From positions 9,057,315-9,121,314 of the forward strand of contig CM041199.1 in NCBI GenBank assembly GCA_023078555.1: DNA of 64,000 bases, written 5' to 3'. How positions within the stretch are numbered: the stretch's first letter is position 1; every line of letters begins with the position of its first letter. This document shows positions 60,201 to 64,000 of this stretch, one piece after another. This stretch comes from Ulva prolifera (lineage: Eukaryota > Chlorophyta > Ulvophyceae > Ulvales > Ulvaceae). Both the position numbers and the translations under genes were made by a program. The notes below the pieces were generated by a model, which worked only from the letters and a program-made list of their open reading frames with translations, searched no databases and had not been told where the DNA came from.

Positions 60201-60608
60201 GTTTGCGTAGAAACCAGGTGGCTTAAGCAACTCCCAAGCCTGTCTAGGCAACTCCCAAGCATAATTGCATAGATACCAGGTGGCTTAAGCAACGCCCAAG
60301 CCTGTCTAGTCAACTCCCAAGCATGTTAGCGTAGAAACCAGGTGGCTTAAGCAACTCCCAAGCCGGTCTAGTCAACTCCCAAGCACGTTTGCGTAGAAAC
60401 CAGGTGGCTTAAGCAACTTCAAAGCCTGTCTAGGCAACTCCCAAGCATAATTGCATAGATACCAGGTGGCTTAAGCAACTCCCAAGCCTGTCTACGCAAC
60501 TCCCAAGCATGTCTAGTCAACTCCCAAGCATGTTTGCGTAGAAAGCTGGTCGCTTTAGCAACTCCCAAGCCCGTCTAGGCAACTCCCAAGCATAATTGCA
60601 TAGATACC
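54255..60608. repeat. Rearranged satellite block with an internal 2,877-bp duplication
   Basis: Only one marker, at the start. About 54563-56530 recurs at 57440-59407 with a constant offset of 2,877 bp. The rare variant AAAGTCGGTTTAG lies near 55312 and 55519, and again near 58189 and 58396. The regular 2.3-2.8 kb organisation is lost here. Confidence 0.8.
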
Positions 60609-63600
60609 ATGTGGCTTAAGCAACTCCCAAGCCTGTCTACGCAACTCCCAAGCATGTCTAGTTTACTCCCAAGCATGTTTGCGCAGAAACCAGGTGGGTT
60701 AAGCAACTCCCAAGTCTGTCAAGGCAACTCCCAAGCCCGACTAGTCAACTCCCAAGCATGTTTTCGTAGAGACCAAGTCGTTCAAGCAACTCCCAAGCCT
60801 GTATAGGCAACTCCCAAGCATGTTTGCGTAGAAACCTGGTCGCTTAAGCAACTCCCAAGCCCGTCTAGGCAACTCCCAAGCATGTTTGCGTAGAAACCTG
60901 GTCGCTTAAGCAACTCCCAAGCCTGTCTAGGCAACTCCCAAGCATAATTGCATAGATACCAGGTGGCTTAAGCAACTCCCAAGCATGTCTAGTCAACTCC
61001 CAAGCATAATTGCATAGATACCAGGTGGCTTAAGCAACTCCCAAGCCTGTCTAGTCAACTCCCAAGCATGTTTGCGTAGAAACCTGGTGGCTTAAGCAAC
61101 TCCCAAGCCCGTCTAGGCAACTCCCAAGCATGTTTGCGTAGAAACCTGGTCGCTTAAGCAACTCCCAAGCCTGTCTAGGCAACTCCCAAGCATAATTGCA
61201 TAGATACCAGGTGGCTTAAGCAACTCCCAAGCCTGTCTAGGCAACTCCCAAGCATAATTGCATAGATACCAGGTGGCTTAAGCAACTCCCAAGCCTGTCT
61301 ACGCAACTCCCAAGCATGTCTAGTCAACTCCTCAGCATGTTTGCGTAGAAACAAAGTCGTTTTAGCAACTCCCAAGCATGTCTAGTCAACTCCCAAGCAT
61401 AATTGCATAGATACCATGTGGCTTAAGCAACTCCCAAGCATGTCTAGTCAAGTCACAAGCATGTTTGCGTAGAAACCAGGTGGCTTAAGCAACTCCCAAG
61501 CCTGTCTAGGCAACTCCCAAGCATAATTGCATAGATACCAGGTGGCTTAAGCAACGCCCAAGCCTGTCTAGTCAACTCCCAAGCATGTTAGCGTAGAAAC
61601 CAGGTGGCTTAAGCAACTCCCAAGCCGGTCTAGTCGACTCCCAAGCACGTTTGCGTAGAAACCAGGTGGCTTAAGCAACTCCCAAGCCTGTCTAGGCAAC
61701 TCCCAAGCATAATTGCATAGATACCAGGTGGCTTAAGCAACTCCCAAGCCTGTCTAGGCAACTCCCAAGCATAATTGCATAGATACCAGGTGGCTTAAGC
61801 AACTCCCAAGCCTGTCTACGCAACTCCCAAGCATGTCTAGTCAACTCCACAGCATGTTTGCGTAGAAACAAAGTCGTTTTAGCAACTCCCAAGCATGTCT
61901 AGTCAACTCCCAAGCATAATTGCATAGATACCATGTGGCTTAAGCAACTCCCAAGCATGTCTAGTCAAGTCCCAAGCATGTTTGCGTAGAAACCAGGTGG
62001 CTTAAGCAACTCCCAAGCCTGTCTAGGCAACTCCCAAGCATGATTGCATAGATACCAGGTGGCTTAAGCAACGCCCAAGCCTGTCTAGTCAACTCCCAAG
62101 CATGTTAGCGTAGAAACCAGGTGGCTTAAGCAACTCCCAAGCCGGTCTAGTCAACTCCCAAGCACGTTTGCGTAGAAACCAGGTGGCTTAAGCAACTCCC
62201 AAGCCTGTCTAGGCAACTCCCAAGCATAATTGCATAGATACTAGGTGGCTTAAGCAACTCCCAAGCCTGTCTACGCAACTCCCAAGCATGTCTAGTCTAC
62301 TCCCAAGCATGTTTGCGCAGAAACCAGGTGGGTTAAGCAACTCCCAAGTCTGTCAAGGCAACTCCCAAGCCCGACTAGTCAACTCCCAAGCATGTTTTCG
62401 TAGAAACCAAGTCGTTCAAGCAACTCCCAAGCCTGTATAGGCAACTCCCAAGCATGTTTGCATAGATACCAGGTGGCTTAAGCAACTCCCAAGCCTGTCT
62501 CGGCAACTCCCAATCATGTTTGCATAGATACCAAGTGGCTTAAGCAACTCCCAAGCCTGTCTCGGCTACTCCCAAGCATGTTTGCATAGATACCATGTGG
62601 CTTAAGCAACTCCCAAGCCTGTCTACGCAACTCCCAAGCATGTCTAGTCAACTCCCAAGCATGTTTGCGTAGAAACAGAGTCGTTTTAGCAACTCCCAAG
62701 CATGTCTAGTCAACTCCCAAGCATAATTGCATAGATACCATGTGGCTTAAGCAACTCCCAAGCATGTCTAGTCAAGTCCCAAGCATGTTAGCGTAGAAAC
62801 CAGGTGGCTTAAGCAACTCCCAAGCCGGTCTAGTCAACTCCCAAGCACGTTTGCGTAGAAACCAGGTGGCTTAAGCAACTCCCAAGCCTGTCTAGGCAAC
62901 TCCCAAGCATAATTGCATAGATACTAGGTGGCTTAAGCAACTCCCAAGCCTGTCTACGCAACTCCCAAGCATGTCTAGTCTACTCCCAAGCATGTTTGCG
63001 CAGAAACCAGGTGGGTTAAGCAACTCCCAAGTCTGTCAAGGCAACTCCCAAGCCCGACTAGTCAACTCCCAAGCATGTTTTCGTAGAAACCAAGTCGTTC
63101 AAGCAACTCCCAAGCCTGTATAGGCAACTCCCAAGCATGTTTGCATAGATACCAGGTGGCTTAAGCAACTCCCAAGCCTGTCTCGGCAACTCCCAATCAT
63201 GTTTGCATAGATACCAAGTGGCTTAAGCAACTCCCAAGCCTGTCTCGGCTACTCCCAAGCATGTTTGCATAGATACCAGGTGGCTTAAGCAACTCCCAAG
63301 CCTGTCTAGGCAACTCCCAAGCATAATTGCATAGATACCAGGTTGCTTAAGCAACTCCCAAGCCTGTCTACGCAACTCCCAAGCATGTCTAGTCAACTCC
63401 TCAGCATGTTTGCGTAGAAACAAAGTCGTTTTAGCAACTCCCAAGCATGTCTAGTCAACTCCCAAGCATAATTGCATAGATACCATGTGGCTTAAGCAAC
63501 TCCCAAGCATGTCTAGTCAAGTCCAAAGCACGTTTGCGTAGAAACCAGGTGGCTTAAGCAACTCCCAAGCCCGTCTAGGCAACTCCCAAGCATAATTGCA

Positions 63601-64000
63601 TAGATACCATGTGGCTTAAGCAACTCCCAAGCCTGTCTACGCAACTCCCAAGCATGTCTAGTCTACTCCCAAGCATGTTTGCGCAGAAACCAGGTGGGAT
63701 AAGCAACTCCCAAGTCTGTCAAGGCAACTCCCAAGCCCGACTAGTCAACTCCCAAGCATGTTTTTGTAGAAACCAAGTCGTTCAAGCAACTCCCAAGCCT
63801 TTATAGGCAACTCCCAAGCATTTTTGCATAGATACCAGGTGGCTTAAGCAACTCCCAAGCCTGTCTCGGCAACTCCTAAGCATATTTGCGTAGAAACCTG
63901 GTGGCTTTAGCAACTCCCAAGCCCGTCTAGGTAACTCCCAAGCATGTTTGCGTAGAAACCTGGTCGCTTAAGCAACTCCCAAGCCTGTCTAGGCAACTCC
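60609..64000. repeat. Divergent, irregular satellite block at right window edge
   Basis: Marker-like modules occur at 60609, about 62295, about 62975 and 63609, at irregular spacing and with divergent sequence (GTCTACGCAAC instead of GTCTAGGCAAC before the marker). A local duplication links 62101-62594 with 62784-63277 (offset 683 bp), both with the rare ATACTAGGTGG. Near 63780-63940 several private substitutions cluster. Confidence 0.78.

Larger units (their letters stand above)
27466..64000. repeat. Satellite array, right part (continuation of the same array)
   Basis: Same monomers, same orientation and same higher-order organisation as the left part. The first bases (CAAGC, then CCGTCTAGGC) continue the monomer that was broken at 21383, so this is one array split by the retroelement. 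Order is very regular from about 28 to 54 kb, with exact 2,774-, 2,795- and 2,298-bp periods. It becomes irregular after about 54 kb, and private substitutions accumulate in the last few hundred bases. No gene or other mobile element was seen in this 36.5 kb. It runs past the window end. Confidence 0.98.

Overview
The window is eukaryotic repeat DNA: a long tandem satellite array interrupted once, by a Ty3/gypsy-type LTR retrotransposon of the chromovirus class. No host gene, tRNA, rRNA or CRISPR array could be recognised. The arrangement suggests constitutive heterochromatin (pericentromeric, centromeric or subtelomeric). The host cannot be named from the sequence. Chromoviruses occur in plants, fungi, some animals and protists, and nothing here separates these.

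Layout. (1) 1-21383: satellite array, all monomers in the same orientation. (2) 21384-27465: a 6,082-bp retroelement with its coding strand on minus. It is bounded by TG...CA and flanked by a 5-bp target-site duplication, CAAGC. Removing the element and one CAAGC restores an unbroken satellite monomer. (3) 27466-64000: the same satellite continues to the end of the window.

Satellite. The base unit is about 62 bp and holds two copies of the 12-mer CAACTCCCAAGC, 21 and about 41 bp apart. Longer 83-bp variants carry one extra 21-bp module. Monomers form higher-order repeats (HORs), most often 2.3-2.8 kb (exact periods of 2,774, 2,795, 2,298 and 2,650 bp recur). Larger segments are duplicated again: 6.7 kb repeats at an offset of 15,029 bp, 2.5 kb at 7,412 bp and about 2 kb at 2,877 bp. 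The order decays toward the right end.

Retroelement. On the minus strand, from 27465 down to 21384, it reads: a 5'-truncated protease, reverse transcriptase, RNase H, a long proline-rich linker, integrase, chromodomain and a basic tail. All of this is one uninterrupted frame of 1,515 codons. It is followed by a small unknown ORF, a polypurine tract and a 794-bp 3' LTR. The 5' LTR, primer-binding site, gag and the protease active site are missing. Even so, the truncated end has the sequence an LTR end should have (TGTTG) and a perfect target-site duplication. The chromodomain keeps its aromatic-cage residues, which fits insertion into heterochromatin.

Many 65-66-codon ORFs tile the satellite. 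They are by-products of the repeat sequence and are not annotated as genes.
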